The notes below the pieces were generated by a model, which had not been told where the DNA came from, did no database searches, and saw only the letters and a program-made list of their open reading frames with translations. Positions 41,715-52,175 of a DNA stretch of 64,000 nucleotides are shown here, in pieces. Position numbers and translations under genes: made by a program. Source of the DNA: Flavobacterium sp. ENC (GTDB lineage Bacteria > Bacteroidota > Bacteroidia > Flavobacteriales > Flavobacteriaceae). Position 1 is the first letter of the stretch. Each line of letters starts with the position of its first letter. The stretch lies in NCBI RefSeq assembly GCF_020991415.1, contig NZ_JAJMOY010000003.1:310001-374000 (forward strand), read 5' to 3'.

Positions 41715-42701
41715 ATGCCAAAAACAATAAAAAAAGTTGGTGTTCTAACCTCAGGAGGTGACTCACCAGGAATGAATGCTGCAATACGATCAGTTGTTCG
41801 AACATGTGCTTATCATAATATAGAATGCATAGGAATTTATAGAGGGTATCAGGGAATGATCGAAGGAGATTTCAAAGAGATGGGTCCCCGAAGCGTAAAT
41901 AATATTGTAAACAAAGGCGGAACGATCTTAAAATCGGCTCGTTCAGTTGAGTTTAGAACTCCCGAAGGTAGAAAAAAAGCACACGAAAATCTTTTGAAAG
42001 CCGGGGTAGATGCCTTAGTTGTCATTGGTGGTGACGGAAGTTTTACCGGAGGATTGATATTTAATTCAGAATTTGGTTTTCCTGTAATGGGAATTCCGGG
42101 TACAATTGATAATGATATTTTTGGAACCAGCCATACACTGGGATATGATACAGCCTTAAACACTGTTGTTGACTGTATTGATAAAATCAGGGACACTGCA
42201 AGTTCGCATAACCGATTGTTTTTTGTAGAGGTTATGGGTAGAGATGCCGGACATATTGCTCTTAATGCCGGAATTGGTGCAGGTGCCGAAGAAATTCTTA
42301 TTCCTGAAGAAGATTTAGGTTTAGACCGATTGCTGGATTCTCTTCAAAAAAGTAAAGCTTCAGGGAAATCATCAAGTATAGTAGTAATTGCCGAAGGAGA
42401 TAAAATTGGTAAAAACGTATTCGAATTAAAAGATTACGTAGAGGCTAATTTACCGGAGTATGATGTAAGGGTATCTGTTTTAGGACACATGCAGCGTGGT
42501 GGTTCACCATCTTGTTTTGACCGTGTTCTGGCAAGCCGTTTAGGTGTAAAAGCAGTAGAATCCTTACTAGAAGGAAAGTCAAATTACATGGTTGGTTTAC
42601 AATCTGATAAAGTGGCTTTGACTCCTTTGGAACAGGCAATCAAAGGAAAATCAGAAATTGATAGGGAATTACTAAGGGTGTCAGATATAATGTCAACCTA
42701 A
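41715..42701 (+). CDS. pfkA: ATP-dependent 6-phosphofructokinase
   Basis: 328 residues, the bacterial PfkA length. Motifs: VGVLTSGGDSPGMNAAIRS (ATP-binding Gly region), VVIGGDGSFTG, the catalytic PGTIDNDIFGTSHTLGYDTA (Asp/Asp and Thr), and VEVMGRDAGHIAL. The GGDGS form is that of ATP-dependent rather than PPi-dependent enzymes. It phosphorylates fructose 6-phosphate in glycolysis. gapA begins 89 bp further, probably in one transcript or from its own weak promoter. Confidence 0.96.
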   Translation: MPKTIKKVGVLTSGGDSPGMNAAIRSVVRTCAYHNIECIGIYRGYQGMIEGDFKEMGPRSVNNIVNKGGTILKSARSVEFRTPEGRKKAHENLLKAGVDALVVIGGDGSFTGGLIFNSEFGFPVMGIPGTIDNDIFGTSHTLGYDTALNTVVDCIDKIRDTASSHNRLFFVEVMGRDAGHIALNAGIGAGAEEILIPEEDLGLDRLLDSLQKSKASGKSSSIVVIAEGDKIGKNVFELKDYVEANLPEYDVRVSVLGHMQRGGSPSCFDRVLASRLGVKAVESLLEGKSNYMVGLQSDKVALTPLEQAIKGKSEIDRELLRVSDIMST

Positions 42702-42766
42702 AATATAAGTTTAAAAAAGAAAAGAAGTTTATTGTGAGGAAATTAGACTTTAATATAGTGTAATAA

Positions 42767-43795
<1,029 letters not shown>

Positions 43796-43811
43796 TATTA
43801 TATATTTTTGC

Positions 43812-43845
43812 AAAATCCCGTTATTTCAAAGTAACGGGATTTTCT
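43812..43845 (+). terminator. Intrinsic terminator after gapA
   Basis: AAAATCCCGTTA-N8-TAACGGGATTTT, a perfect 12-bp stem, followed by a T-rich run. Confidence 0.88.
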
Positions 43846-43925
43846 TATTTTGTTACTCCTTTAATTAATGTAAAAAATACACTTTTTATTTAGTTAAAGA
43901 AAAACTAATCCAAAAACTAAATAAA

Positions 43926-44777
43926 ATGAAATTAATAGTTGATAGTGGATCTACTAAAGCCGATTGGATTGCAATTGATGATAATGGAAAAGTATTATTC
44001 ACCACACAAACTTTAGGATTAAATCCTGAAATACTTGACGGTCCGGAAGTTATTACAAGAATAAGCGATCGTTTTGATATTTTGCAAAATAAAAATAATG
44101 CAACACATTTGTTCTTCTACGGAGCAGGTTGCGGAACAGAAAGAATGCAGACCGAATTAACTCGTATATTTCGCGATTTTTTTGTGAATGCAATTGTAGA
44201 AGTTCACGAAGACACTTATGCGGCAGTTTATGCTACTACTCCAAAAGGGGAGGAAGCAATTGTAAGTATCCTGGGAACAGGATCCAACTGCAGCTATTTT
44301 GATGGAAAAATATTGCATCAGAAAGTACAGTCATTAGGCTATATTGCTATGGATGATTGTAGCGGGAATGTTTTCGGAAAAGAATTAATCAGAAAATATT
44401 ACTTCAATAAAATGCCTAAGGAACTGGCAGTTGAATTTGAAAAAGAATATAATTTAGAGCCTGATTTCATCAAAAACAAATTATACAAAGAACCGAATCC
44501 AAATGCGTATTTGGCGACTTTTGCTAAGTTCTTAATCAAACATAAAGACACTGAGTTTTGTAGAAAAATCATCTTTAAAGGGATGAAATCTTTCGTTAAA
44601 AACTACATCAAGCAATATGATAATTGCAAAGAAGTTCCGGTACATTTCGTAGGTTCTATTGCTTTTTATCTAAAAGACGAATTACAGGAAACATTTGATA
44701 AATACGAGCTTCAATTGGGTAATGTATTAAGAAGACCTATTGACGGATTGATCGCTTATCACGTGGCTAATCAATAA
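43926..44777 (+). CDS. BadF/BadG-family kinase, N-acetylglucosamine kinase-like
   Basis: 283 residues. ASKHA fold with N-terminal MKLIVDSGSTKADWIAID (phosphate-1 loop, D-x-G-S-T-K), FFYGAGCG and VSILGTGSNCSYFDG (phosphate-2 region). This subfamily (COG2971) includes eukaryotic-type N-acetylglucosamine kinases. The likely role is to phosphorylate an amino sugar from peptidoglycan or chitin; substrate not proven. It is 12 bp before mgsA, on the same strand. Confidence 0.85.
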   Translation: MKLIVDSGSTKADWIAIDDNGKVLFTTQTLGLNPEILDGPEVITRISDRFDILQNKNNATHLFFYGAGCGTERMQTELTRIFRDFFVNAIVEVHEDTYAAVYATTPKGEEAIVSILGTGSNCSYFDGKILHQKVQSLGYIAMDDCSGNVFGKELIRKYYFNKMPKELAVEFEKEYNLEPDFIKNKLYKEPNPNAYLATFAKFLIKHKDTEFCRKIIFKGMKSFVKNYIKQYDNCKEVPVHFVGSIAFYLKDELQETFDKYELQLGNVLRRPIDGLIAYHVANQ

Positions 44778-44789
44778 TAAGATCAAACT

Positions 44790-45164
44790 ATGGAAATTGC
44801 TATTATAGCTCACGATGGGAAAAAAGCAGATATGGTACAGTTTTTAAATAAAAACAAAACCCTGTTGCTGCAGGAAAACATCAGGCTGATTGCAACCGGT
44901 ACAACTGGAAGTAAAGCAGTGAATGCAGGTTTTAAGGTGAGAAAAATGCTTTCCGGTCCTATGGGTGGGGATGCTCAGATTGCTGCAAGAGTTGCTGAGG
45001 GTAAAACCCAGATGGTTTTCTTTTTTAAAGACCCGTTAGCAAGCCATGCCCATGAAGTTGATATTAATATGCTTATTCGTGTTTGTGATGTGCATAATGT
45101 GCCATTAGCAACTAATGAAGCTTCTGCCCAATTGTTGTTAAATGCTATTGCCTTACAATTATAA
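44790..45164 (+). CDS. mgsA: Methylglyoxal synthase
   Basis: 124 residues. MgsA motifs: IAIIAHDGKKADMVQFL, LIATGTTGSKAV, LSGPMGGDAQIAARVAEGK and VFFFKDPLASHAHEVDINML (the catalytic Asp and His of the D-P-x-x-x-H type). It converts dihydroxyacetone phosphate to methylglyoxal, a bypass when phosphate is low or sugar phosphates accumulate. It lies in one cluster with pfkA, gapA and the sugar kinase, which fits control of sugar-phosphate flux. Confidence 0.95.
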   Translation: MEIAIIAHDGKKADMVQFLNKNKTLLLQENIRLIATGTTGSKAVNAGFKVRKMLSGPMGGDAQIAARVAEGKTQMVFFFKDPLASHAHEVDINMLIRVCDVHNVPLATNEASAQLLLNAIALQL

Positions 45165-45201
45165 TTATCTGAAAAAAATAGCGCAATTTATTTGCCAAAG
45201 G

Positions 45202-45232
45202 AAACCGTTTCATTTTGAAGCGGTTTTTTTAT
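45202..45232 (+). terminator. Intrinsic terminator after mgsA
   Basis: AAACCGTTTC-ATTTT-GAAGCGGTTT with one G-T pair and a T-run of seven. Confidence 0.82.
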
Positions 45233-45295
45233 TTTAATTGTTAAAAAAAATGTGCCACCTGCAATAAATGAAGAGCGGCACATTTAGTAGCGTTG

Positions 45296-45676
45296 TTACT
45301 GTACGGCAATTACAGAAATTTCTACATTTACGTTTTTCGGTAAACATGCTACCTGAACCGTTTCGCGGGCCGGAGCAGTTTTTTCGTCAAAATAAGATCC
45401 GTAAACCGTATTTATAGCGCCAAAATTATTCATATCCATAATAAAAATAGTGGCTTTAACTACGTTTTCAAAAGTCATATCAGCTGCTTCTAAAATGGCA
45501 GCAATATTCTGCATGACCTGATGGGTTTCATCATTGATATTGTCAGTAATCAGTTCTCCCGAGGCAGGATTGATGGCAATTTGCCCGGAAGCATACAACG
45601 TATTTCCTGATAGTACAGCCTGATTGTAGGGGCCAATTGGAGCCGGCGCTTTTTCAGTAAAAATTATTTTTTTCAT
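45296..45676 (-). CDS. RidA family enamine/imine deaminase
   Basis: 126 residues, the RidA (YjgF/UK114) length. Family signature: APAPIGPYNQAVLSGNTLYA then SGQIA, with the catalytic Arg in APARETVQVACLP. It hydrolyses reactive 2-aminoacrylate-type imines from PLP enzymes. It lies downstream of lptD (87 bp) on the same strand, without close metabolic partners. Confidence 0.95.
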   Translation of the reverse strand: MKKIIFTEKAPAPIGPYNQAVLSGNTLYASGQIAINPASGELITDNINDETHQVMQNIAAILEAADMTFENVVKATIFIMDMNNFGAINTVYGSYFDEKTAPARETVQVACLPKNVNVEISVIAVQ

Positions 45677-45762
45677 AGTAATTGATTTTAAAGTCAGAAT
45701 AGCTGTTTGTATAAGCTATTATTGATTTACAGGGTAAGAAGAATAATCTAAAATTACGATTT

Positions 45763-48420
45763 TTATCTGTTAGAAGCGCTTCGTTTGTTCCATTTAATGT
45801 CACTAAGAACTCCTGATTTGATTCCGATGAAGAAATTCCAGTTAGAGTTTGTTCCAAGCGGACTCCAGTTAAAAGCCATTCTCCAGCTTAATAAATCTCT
45901 TTCAAAACGAAATTGGGTAAACGTAACCCCTTTTTGTACAAAGTCATAACCGGTAGAAACCCCGCCTTTCCATTTTGGCGTAATATCCATATTGGCGGAA
46001 ATCATAATAGAATTTCCGGTTATTTTGCTCTCACGATTGATGTTGGAGTAGGTTAACGAGTAGGCCATGGTCATATCCCATGGTATTTTTGAATTAAAAA
46101 ACTCAGTAATTACATTCTCCTCATCGTCATCTTTATCCTTGGCAAACTGACTGTTTCGGGTGTCATTTAAGTCTGTATTGGTACCAAATAAATCATCTTT
46201 ACGGCCACCATTCCGTTCACTTTGTTTATTTTCTTCTTTTCCGCCCTTATTGGAGAACGAATAATTCATCGTGACATTGGCACTTGTCAGTCGGAATAAA
46301 CTTCCGCCATTGTCAATATTATAAGTATTTATTCTGGTTCCGGAATTGTCAATCGCATACGGATCAAGAGTAGCTCCGAAATTGACATTCATTTTATTGT
46401 CAAAAAACTGGGTTCCACCACTTACAAGTACAGGCTGCCAGGCTAAAATCTGTTTTCCGTCAGCATTAAAATTATAACTGGTATTGAAATTCAGGTTGTT
46501 CAGCAGCATGATTTTTTTAGGTTCAGTTTTCGTACTGTCACTGTCTCTTACTTTAGCCTCAAAAGTATTGCTTAAAGAGAATCCTACTATATTTGAGTTT
46601 TCCTTACTCGGAGCGCCGTAAACACCATTTTCAAAACGGGTATATGAATTCGTAATTCTTCCGGAAGCATCGACAGCATAATTGTTGTAATATTTTTCAA
46701 AACTAGGGGTATAGGCATACGTTATGGAAGGTCTCATAACGTGACGAATCGACTGGATTTTTTTGTCAGCGCCAAAGTTAAAAGTTCCGTAAATGGTAGT
46801 TCCCAAATTTGTGCTGAAATTGTAAGTCCTGAAAGCATCAAAACCATTAACGGTTCTGTCGACTACCTTGCTTTGACTTAAATCGTAAGTTCTGTCGATG
46901 GTTTTAGTGACCCAGGTCTCCTGATAATTGGTAGATGCTCCGGCACTAAAATACTTGAATATTTTGAAGTTCGTGCTCAATGGAATACTGTGCTGCATAC
47001 CTATCTGGGCATCTCTGAACATTTGTGGTTTGAAAAATAAGGAATCCGTTGTTACGATATTGTTTTTACCACTCAGGTTATATTGCAGGTTGATATTTTT
47101 AATAAAACCTTTTTTAACACCATCCTTTCCAACAAACGGATAGACACGGTCAATACTTGCCTGTAAGGTCGGTAAAGTCATGTTGATCTGCTCTGTCTGT
47201 GTATTTTGCGAATGCGTAGCTGTTAAGGAAATACGTGCCTGTGGAATTGTATTAAAGGTCTTGTTGTACGAAATCGAAGAACTTAACGTGTTGTTAAGAT
47301 TGGAACCTACGTTCGCCTGGTTTATGGATTGTTTAAAGTATTTACTGCTACCCATATTTACAGAAGCAGAAAACGTTGAATTTGGATTTGATTTGGTGTC
47401 TTTGGAGTGCGACCACTGAATGTTGTAAATGTTTTGTTTTGAATAGTCAGGATAGCCTCTTTCGCTATTAATTAAATTCTCAAAACGGACATTGATGTTC
47501 CCCCGGTATTTGTATCTTGTGGCATAAGCCGATTCAAAGCGCATGGCATAACTACCGTTGGTATAGTAATCTCCCAGCACGGTTAAATCATAATTATCAC
47601 TTAAAGCAAAATAATACCCCATATTCTGGAGTGAAAATCCACGGGTATTCGAGTCGTTGTAGCTAGGTATGATAATCCCCGATACACTTTTTTCCTGACT
47701 CATCGGGAAATAAGCAAAAGGCAAAGCGATTGGAGTAGGAACATCGGCAATAACCATATTGGTTAAACCGGTTATCACTTTTTTTCCGGGAATGAATTTC
47801 ACTTTATTGGTCTGGAAATAATATTCAGGATTGTCAACGTCTTTAGAAGTGGTAAAACGCGCGCCTTTCAAAAAGTAAACAGAATCATTTTCTTTTTTAG
47901 TGATCGCCGCTTTTATTTTAAATTCGCCCTGTTCGGTTCTTGAATTGAAGATTAGGGCTTTTTTGGTCTTAAAATTAAATCGGATAGAATCGGGCTGTAC
48001 TTCACTTGCTCCCTGCTTAAAGTTGGGATATTGGGTTAAAACTCCAGCAGAATCTTTTATCCTTCCGGCGTACACTTCGTCTTTATCGTAATCCAGTACA
48101 ATAATACCTGATTTCAGCTCAACATCTTTGTAATAAAGTTCCGCTTCGTTGTAAAGCGTAATTGTTTTCTTTTTCTGATCAATCTTTGCATAGTCCTTGG
48201 CTACATATCGTACCTTTCCGTCCAGAAAAGTTTTTTTAGGCCTGACCGTATCCAGTTTTATCGTATCCGTTGCTGTTATTACAGGTTTTACAGCCTTATC
48301 TGGTTGTTTTACAGCTGGTCGCGCTGTTTTTTTTGTTTTTATCTCTTGTGAATATAGATTACCACATCCTAATGTTAGGAAAAATGATATTAAAACGATA
48401 TTAAATAAGTTTGTATGCAA
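45763..48420 (-). CDS. lptD: LPS-assembly protein LptD-like beta-barrel
   Basis: 885 residues from a TTG at 48420 (MHTNLFNIVLISFFLTLGCG), which is the only start that leaves a signal peptide and lies downstream of the predicted promoter at 48469-48476. The ATG at 48504 is upstream of that promoter. The N-terminal OstA/LptA-like domain (KVRYVAKDYAKIDQKKKTI and following) is linked to a long C-terminal LptD-type barrel (FGFSL-like aromatic strands, VFTPSL-like IPSYNDSN segments). It inserts LPS into the outer leaflet. It faces the divergent amidase gene. Confidence 0.9.
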   Translation of the reverse strand: MHTNLFNIVLISFFLTLGCGNLYSQEIKTKKTARPAVKQPDKAVKPVITATDTIKLDTVRPKKTFLDGKVRYVAKDYAKIDQKKKTITLYNEAELYYKDVELKSGIIVLDYDKDEVYAGRIKDSAGVLTQYPNFKQGASEVQPDSIRFNFKTKKALIFNSRTEQGEFKIKAAITKKENDSVYFLKGARFTTSKDVDNPEYYFQTNKVKFIPGKKVITGLTNMVIADVPTPIALPFAYFPMSQEKSVSGIIIPSYNDSNTRGFSLQNMGYYFALSDNYDLTVLGDYYTNGSYAMRFESAYATRYKYRGNINVRFENLINSERGYPDYSKQNIYNIQWSHSKDTKSNPNSTFSASVNMGSSKYFKQSINQANVGSNLNNTLSSSISYNKTFNTIPQARISLTATHSQNTQTEQINMTLPTLQASIDRVYPFVGKDGVKKGFIKNINLQYNLSGKNNIVTTDSLFFKPQMFRDAQIGMQHSIPLSTNFKIFKYFSAGASTNYQETWVTKTIDRTYDLSQSKVVDRTVNGFDAFRTYNFSTNLGTTIYGTFNFGADKKIQSIRHVMRPSITYAYTPSFEKYYNNYAVDASGRITNSYTRFENGVYGAPSKENSNIVGFSLSNTFEAKVRDSDSTKTEPKKIMLLNNLNFNTSYNFNADGKQILAWQPVLVSGGTQFFDNKMNVNFGATLDPYAIDNSGTRINTYNIDNGGSLFRLTSANVTMNYSFSNKGGKEENKQSERNGGRKDDLFGTNTDLNDTRNSQFAKDKDDDEENVITEFFNSKIPWDMTMAYSLTYSNINRESKITGNSIMISANMDITPKWKGGVSTGYDFVQKGVTFTQFRFERDLLSWRMAFNWSPLGTNSNWNFFIGIKSGVLSDIKWNKRSASNR

Positions 48421-48468
48421 AGGTTTAAATGCTATTTTTGTAAAAGTATGGCTTGTTTTTTGACGTGT

Positions 48469-48494
48469 CAAACTTACATATAATTTTTTGTCAA
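48469..48494 (-). promoter_or_regulatory. lptD promoter
   Basis: On the minus strand TTG (48494-48492), 15 bp, then TAAGTTTG (48476-48469) is close to consensus. Transcription would start near 48462, before the TTG start codon at 48420 but after the ATG at 48504, which decides the start. Confidence 0.6.
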
Positions 48495-48553
48495 AAATAA
48501 TCAATTGTAAAAATTATAGCAGTTGCATTTTATTAAAATTAACTTTTAGATTT

Positions 48554-49681
48554 ATGAATATACGTAACAAAACTAGACTAATATTTAGTTTTTTTCTAAT
48601 GATAACGACTTTTTGTTCTTACAGTCAATCGAATGTATTCAAAGTGACACTTGACGCGGGACATGGTGATCACGATTTTGGCGCAGTTTACAGTGGAAGG
48701 ATTGAGAAAAATATTGCTCTTGCGATTGTTTTGAAAGTTGGGAAGATATTAGAACAAAGCCCAAATGTTGATGTTATTTATACTCGTAAGACAGATGTTT
48801 TCATTGATCTTGTAGAAAGAGCCAATATCGCGAACAGAGCCAATTCCAATATTTTTGTCTCTATACACTGTAATGCAAACAAAAATACGGCAGCAGACGG
48901 AACCGAAACGTATGTAATGGGTTTGAGTAAAGTGGCATCGAATCTTGAAGCTGCGAAGAAAGAGAACTCCGTTATTACCTTAGAAAAAGATTACAAGCGT
49001 AAATACGAAGGTTACGATCCTAATTCTCCCGAATCAATGATCGGAATGACACTTATGCAGGAAGAATACATGGACAACAGTATTTCATTGGCCAGTAAAA
49101 TTGAGGATAATTTTGACAGATTAGGGAAGAAACTACGTCAGGGAGGTGTAAAACAAGCGCCTTTTATGGTACTTCATAAAGCGTATATGCCAAGAGTTTT
49201 GGTAGAAACCGGCTTTGTTTCCAATCCGACAGAAGGCAATCTTTTAAATTCTGAAGAAGGACAAAATGACATTGCCAAAGCCATCGCTGAAGCTATCATA
49301 AGTTATAAGCGGGAATATTTTGGATCAGGAGTACCTGAAATTGCAGACCAAAGACCTGCAAAAGATACTTCAACACCGGCAAAACAAAAGGTAGTTGAAG
49401 CTCCTGCTGCGGTAAAAACTGCGCCTAAAGGGACTTTCTTTAAAGTACAGCTGATCGCCAGTATCAAAAAAACGCCATTGGAGCCTAAAAACTTTAAAGG
49501 GCTTAAAAATGTAACGATGTTATTTGAAAACAATATATATAAGTATTTCTATCAGGAAACTTCAAGTTACGAAACAGCACAAAAATATCTGCAAGAAGCT
49601 AAAGGTAAAGGGTATGGAGCCGCTTTTTTAATTGCATATAAAGACGGAGAAAAAATCAGTATTCAGGACGCAATTAAATAA
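48554..49681 (+). CDS. N-acetylmuramoyl-L-alanine amidase (Amidase_3)
   Basis: 375 residues from the ATG at 48554 (MNIRNKTRLIFSFFLMITTF, signal peptide ending SYSQ). An earlier ATG at 48488 adds 22 non-signal residues. The amidase domain: FKVTLDAGHGDHDFGAV (zinc His), a Glu in NIALAIVLKV, FVSIHCNAN (second His) and RVLVETGFVSN (catalytic Glu). The C-terminal 80 residues look like a SPOR-type septal peptidoglycan-binding domain (FFKVQLIASIKKTPLEPKNF). It cleaves peptidoglycan stems at septa. The mlaD-type gene follows in 50 bp. Confidence 0.93.
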   Translation: MNIRNKTRLIFSFFLMITTFCSYSQSNVFKVTLDAGHGDHDFGAVYSGRIEKNIALAIVLKVGKILEQSPNVDVIYTRKTDVFIDLVERANIANRANSNIFVSIHCNANKNTAADGTETYVMGLSKVASNLEAAKKENSVITLEKDYKRKYEGYDPNSPESMIGMTLMQEEYMDNSISLASKIEDNFDRLGKKLRQGGVKQAPFMVLHKAYMPRVLVETGFVSNPTEGNLLNSEEGQNDIAKAIAEAIISYKREYFGSGVPEIADQRPAKDTSTPAKQKVVEAPAAVKTAPKGTFFKVQLIASIKKTPLEPKNFKGLKNVTMLFENNIYKYFYQETSSYETAQKYLQEAKGKGYGAAFLIAYKDGEKISIQDAIK

Positions 49682-49706
49682 AAGCCACAAGTTCGAATAT
49701 TTATAT

Positions 49707-49714
49707 TAATTTTG
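49707..49714 (+). promoter_or_regulatory. -7 element upstream of the MCE gene
   Basis: TAATTTTG, 17 nt before the TTG start of the MCE gene; transcription would begin near 49721. The amidase and MCE genes therefore may be separately transcribed. Confidence 0.5.
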
Positions 49715-49731
49715 TACAAACACTTAGAATT

Positions 49732-50697
49732 TTGAAAATAACAAGAGAAATTAAAACGGCTATTTTAGTCATCGCTTCAATTTTATTATTTATTTGGGGC
49801 TATAGTTTTTTAAAAGGCCGAGACCTTTTTACGAATTACAAAACATTATATGTCGAATATGATAATGTGGAGGAATTATCAGCATCTGCACCTGTTACCT
49901 TAAACGGACTTATAGTAGGTAAGGTTACTAAAATTACAATCAATGAAACAACAGGAAAATTATTAGTTGAACTTCAGCTAAAAACCGATTTTCCTATTTC
50001 TAAAACCAGTCACGCAGCTTTATATTCACCAAGTTTAATTGGCGGAAAACAAATTAAAATTGTACCTAATTTTGCTGATAAGGAATTAGCGGAGGATGGT
50101 CAGGCACTTATTCCTGCTGTCGAGTTGGGTCTGACGGAGTCTTTAGGAGGCAAGATTGAACCAATTCAGCTTAAACTGGAAAAAATGCTGGTAAGTATTG
50201 ATGTTCTGGTATCGGGACTGAATAATGTGCTGGACAAAAAAGGGCAGGAAGATATCAAAAAAACGTTGGCAGAATTAAGCCAGACTATGGAACAATTCCA
50301 CAGGGCTTCCGGAACGCTTAACACTATTCTGGATACGAACAAAGGTCAGATTAACGGAGTTGTGACCAACTTCAATAAAATGTCCAATAACTTTAATAAG
50401 ATATCAGATTCTTTAAACAAAGCTGATTTAGGAAAAACAGTTAGAAATTTAAACCAGACTTTAGCTAAAGTAGATGGCATAATGAGTAACTTAAATTCAG
50501 GAAAAGGTACGGCCGGTAAATTATTAAACGATGATGCATTGTATAATAATCTGGCGAAAACTTCGAAAGAATTAGAGTTATTACTACAGGATGTCCGCCT
50601 TTATCCGACACGTTATGTGAATGTTTCTCTTTTTGGAAAGAAAAACAAACCATACGTGGCACCAGCTGAAGACGCAAATTCAAATAGTAAAAAATAA
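49732..50697 (+). CDS. MlaD/MCE domain protein
   Basis: 321 residues, starting with TTG (MKITREIKTAILVIASILLF). One N-terminal membrane helix (about residues 10-27) is followed by an MCE domain at about 38-115 (YVEYDNVEELSASAPVTLNG; LVGKVTKI-type turn in LIVGKVTKITIN; SLIGGKQIKI) and a long helical tail with coiled-coil character. It forms a hexameric lipid-carrying ring of phospholipid transport systems. No mlaE/mlaF (permease and ATPase) genes are next to it here; they may lie elsewhere. The downstream (Fe-S) gene is 5 bp away. Confidence 0.92.
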   Translation: MKITREIKTAILVIASILLFIWGYSFLKGRDLFTNYKTLYVEYDNVEELSASAPVTLNGLIVGKVTKITINETTGKLLVELQLKTDFPISKTSHAALYSPSLIGGKQIKIVPNFADKELAEDGQALIPAVELGLTESLGGKIEPIQLKLEKMLVSIDVLVSGLNNVLDKKGQEDIKKTLAELSQTMEQFHRASGTLNTILDTNKGQINGVVTNFNKMSNNFNKISDSLNKADLGKTVRNLNQTLAKVDGIMSNLNSGKGTAGKLLNDDALYNNLAKTSKELELLLQDVRLYPTRYVNVSLFGKKNKPYVAPAEDANSNSKK

Positions 50698-50702
50698 TAA
50701 AT

Positions 50703-52040
50703 ATGAGTTATTTAGATAATATTTTATTCGCCATACTTTTGGTAGTTGGTTTCGGTTTTTTTGCAACGAGCGTAAAAAAAATCATCCGAAACATTAACCT
50801 GGGAGTAGATGTAAATCGAAAAGATAATTCTAAAGCACGCTGGAAAAACATGGCTATGATTGCTCTTGGGCAGTCTAAAATGGTGAGACGCCCTGTTGCC
50901 GGTATACTTCATATTTTTGTATATGTTGGTTTTATAATTATTAATATAGAATTACTCGAAATCATCATTGATGGTTTGTTCGGTACCCATAGAATTTTCG
51001 CTCCTTACTTAGGTGTGGTTTATGATGTTTTAATTGCTTCATTTGAAATTTTGGCTCTTTTGGTTTTAGTGGCCGTAATTACGTTCTGGATCCGAAGAAA
51101 TATCATCAGATTGAAACGTTTTATAAATCCCGACCTAAACGGATTCCCTAAAAGTGATGCCAATTACATCCTGTATTTTGAGATGGTTCTGATGACTTTG
51201 TTTTTATTGATGAATGCCTCAGACCTTCATTTGCAAAATGTTCCCGGAGGATTTTCACATTTTCATAAAGCAGGAAGTTTTCCGGTAAGTCAGTTTATAG
51301 CGCCACTATTTAACGGTATGTCGAATGAATTGGTGATGTTGCTGTCTGAAGTATTCTGGTGGTTGCATATTACGGGTATTTTGGTTTTTATGAACTATCT
51401 GTATTTTTCAAAACATTTACATATTCTTTTAGCGTTTCCAAATACTTACTTTGCGAACCTGAAACCGGAAGGACAGTTTGACAATTTAGCATCCGTTACC
51501 CAGGAGGTAAAGTTAATGATGGATCCGAATGCAGATCCGTTTGCAGCGGCTCCGGTTGACGAAAATGCCGCTCCGGCTAAATTTGGCGCGAGTGATGTTC
51601 AGGATTTAAACTGGGTTCAGCTGCTGAATGCTTATACCTGTACAGAATGTGGTCGTTGTACGTCCGCATGTCCTGCGAATCAGACGGGTAAAAAATTGTC
51701 TCCCCGTAAAATTATGATGGATACAAGGGATCGTCTGCAGGAAGTAGGAAAAAATATAGATGCCAATAAAGGTGTTTTTGTTCCGGATAACAAAACATTG
51801 CTGAACGATTATATTACACCGGAAGAATTGTGGGCTTGTACCTCATGTAACGCCTGTGTAGAAGAATGTCCGGTAAATATCAGTCCATTATCTATTATTA
51901 TGGATATGCGACGTTATTTAGTAATGGAACAAAGTGCTGCTCCGATGTCATTAAATGCCATGATGACCAATATTGAGAATAACGGAGCACCTTGGCAATA
52001 CAATCAGCAGGACAGGCTGAACTGGAAAAATGAGAATTAA
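50703..52040 (+). CDS. Membrane (Fe-S) protein with NarI-like helices and two [4Fe-4S] motifs
   Basis: 445 residues. The first about 240 hold about five hydrophobic segments (ILFAILLVVGFGFFA; HIFVYVGFIIINIELLEI; VLIASFEILALLVLVAVI; ILYFEMVLMTLFLLM; VFWWLHITGILVFMNYLYFS), like a NarI/cytochrome-b-type quinol unit. The C-terminus has a ferredoxin with CTECGRCTSACP and CTSCNACVEECP. It resembles the HdrC/GlpC-type electron-transfer subunit. Next gene is a CCG-domain HdrB-like protein. Together they probably form a membrane redox complex with unknown donor and acceptor. Confidence 0.9.
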   Translation: MSYLDNILFAILLVVGFGFFATSVKKIIRNINLGVDVNRKDNSKARWKNMAMIALGQSKMVRRPVAGILHIFVYVGFIIINIELLEIIIDGLFGTHRIFAPYLGVVYDVLIASFEILALLVLVAVITFWIRRNIIRLKRFINPDLNGFPKSDANYILYFEMVLMTLFLLMNASDLHLQNVPGGFSHFHKAGSFPVSQFIAPLFNGMSNELVMLLSEVFWWLHITGILVFMNYLYFSKHLHILLAFPNTYFANLKPEGQFDNLASVTQEVKLMMDPNADPFAAAPVDENAAPAKFGASDVQDLNWVQLLNAYTCTECGRCTSACPANQTGKKLSPRKIMMDTRDRLQEVGKNIDANKGVFVPDNKTLLNDYITPEELWACTSCNACVEECPVNISPLSIIMDMRRYLVMEQSAAPMSLNAMMTNIENNGAPWQYNQQDRLNWKNEN

Positions 52041-52175
52041 AATTGCTTAATAGGTTATTTATTTAACCGTTTAACCGATAAGAAAATATTTTAGGTTTTT
52101 TAGTGGGTAATCATAAAGAAAGAGTTTTTACCGATTAACCAAATTAACGATGAACCGATTTAACAAAAAAATAAG
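52041..52175. repeat. AACCGATTT-type degenerate repeats in an operon spacer
   Basis: Within 135 bp between the two (Fe-S) genes the words TTAACCG, AACCGAT, TTACCGATTAACC and GAACCGATTTAAC recur. Such short-unit degenerate repeats appear in each spacer of this operon with different units. No coding sequence. Confidence 0.55.
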
